5,688 nt of DNA from Rubrivivax sp. (GTDB lineage Bacteria > Pseudomonadota > Gammaproteobacteria > Burkholderiales > Burkholderiaceae): NCBI GenBank assembly GCA_004211235.1, contig SEEY01000291.1:1-5688 (forward strand). Reading direction: 5' to 3'. The notes beneath the pieces are model-generated. The model was not told the origin of the DNA and ran no database searches. It saw nothing but the letters and a program-made list of their open reading frames with translations. This document shows positions 5,000 to 5,688 of this stretch, in pieces; the stretch's first letter is position 1; every line of letters begins with the position of its first letter. The position numbers were made by a program, and so were the translations under genes.

Positions 5000-5688
5000 T
5001 CAGGCGGCGCCGTTGCTGCGCAGCCAGGCCAGGCAGCGGGCCCAGCCGTCGTCGGCGGCCGCCTTGCGGTAGCTGGGCCGGTAGTCGGCATGAAAGGCAT
5101 GCGGCGTGTCGGGGTAGACGACGAACTCGCACCTCAGGTTGCCCGCCGCCTTCAGCGCGGCCTGCAGTTGCGTCAGCGTCTCGACCGGGATGCCGCTGTC
5201 GGCCGCGCCATACAGCCCGAGCACGGGCGCCTTGATGCGGGCCGCCTGGTCGATGACGGTCCGGTCGCTCGCGAAATAGCTGCGCGCCACCGGGCCGTAC
5301 CAGGCGACCGCCGCCTTCACCTGCGGGTTGTGCGCGGCATAGGTCCAGGTCGTGCGGCCACCCCAGCAGAAGCCCGTGATGCCGAGCCTGGCTGTGTCGC
5401 CGCCGTTCGCTGCGGCCCAGGCGACGCTGGCGTCGAGATCGCCATTGACCTGCGCGTCGCTCGCCTTGCTGACGACCTCGGCGATCAGTTGGGGGATGTC
5501 CGTGTACGCGCCCGCGTTGCCCTGGCGGGCGAACAACTCCGGCGCAATGGCGAGCCAGCCCTGCCGGGCGAAACGCCGGCAGACGTCGGCAATGTGCTCG
5601 TGCACGCCGAAGATCTCGCTGGCCACGAGGATGACCGGCAGGTTCTTCTTGCCGGCCGGCTGGGCGCGGTAGGCCGGCATCTGGAAGT
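5000..5688 (-). CDS. dienelactone hydrolase family protein (5' end outside window)
   Basis: The gene enters from the right edge. Two further in-frame residues (Phe-Gln) precede the Met at 5680-5678, and family members usually have a longer N-terminus before an xxMPAY-like strand, so the true start is outside. Numbering from that Met, 226 residues are visible. The fold is that of dienelactone hydrolase: Glu22 in SEIFGVHEH, nucleophile Cys105 in GFCWGG, Asp161 in YGAADSGIP and His194 in YPDTPHAFHAD. Together these form the Cys-His-Asp triad with its accessory Glu. Characterised family members open dienelactones in chlorocatechol degradation, but many chromosomal homologues have unknown substrates. 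No other chlorocatechol gene is in view, so that pathway is not claimed. No signal peptide is visible in the part seen. The stop is 20 nt before the ZIP start, so it is probably the upstream member of the same operon. Confidence 0.9.
   Translation of the reverse strand, partial: FQMPAYRAQPAGKKNLPVILVASEIFGVHEHIADVCRRFARQGWLAIAPELFARQGNAGAYTDIPQLIAEVVSKASDAQVNGDLDASVAWAAANGGDTARLGITGFCWGGRTTWTYAAHNPQVKAAVAWYGPVARSYFASDRTVIDQAARIKAPVLGLYGAADSGIPVETLTQLQAALKAAGNLRCEFVVYPDTPHAFHADYRPSYRKAAADDGWARCLAWLRSNGAA

Noticed and set aside
4980..5132. Upstream extension of the ZIP frame into the hydrolase gene
   Set aside because: The added residues are Arg/Pro-rich and would precede TM1 unnaturally, and the region codes for the C-terminus of the dienelactone hydrolase family protein.
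5000..5688. A chlorocatechol-degradation (clc/tfd-type) assignment for the dienelactone hydrolase gene
   Set aside because: No dioxygenase, cycloisomerase or maleylacetate reductase gene is in view, and chromosomal homologues with other or unknown substrates are common.

Overview
This window is GC-rich chromosomal DNA (about two-thirds to 70% GC by eye) with strong G/C third-position preference. The gene types are ordinary housekeeping and accessory genes. Together these suggest an environmental betaproteobacterium of the Burkholderiales (Rubrivivax/Leptothrix/Roseateles-like). That placement is an inference from composition and gene style, not a database match. I see no rRNA, tRNA, CRISPR array, insertion sequence or phage gene.

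Layout. Left block, + strand: the last codons of a possible upstream gene (ending at 31), a two-domain sulfurtransferase with a 3-mercaptopyruvate-type active site (34-858), a single-domain universal stress protein (960-1394), and a small PilZ-domain protein, a candidate c-di-GMP receptor (1552-1992). Right block, - strand, read from the right edge: a dienelactone-hydrolase-family protein cut by the window end (5688-5000), a ZIP-family metal transporter (4979-4197), an AraC-type regulator with seven predicted membrane segments (4210-3158), and an exported alpha/beta hydrolase (3063-2023). The two blocks converge at about position 2000.

How they fit together. The three genes from the hydrolase at the right edge to the AraC-type regulator are 20 nt apart or overlapping, so they look like one operon. 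The transporter and regulator overlap by 14 nt, which suggests translational coupling. A long hairpin at 3120-3170 probably ends that operon, and the exported hydrolase begins just beyond it with its own good ribosome binding site. The regulator may sense an envelope signal and control neighbouring genes, but no binding site was identified. The + strand genes are more widely spaced and probably have individual promoters.

The most interesting material is in the short intergenic regions. The usp leader holds a perfect 8-bp inverted repeat that buries its Shine-Dalgarno, two further dyads, and an FNR-like box. The pilZ leader holds a symmetrical CRP-type core (GTGA-N6-TCAC) and a nested dyad. 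The convergent junction has a stem whose two arms contain the two opposing stop codons. No clearly new multi-gene system is visible; the best candidates for novelty are the regulatory structures and the ZIP/membrane-AraC pairing.
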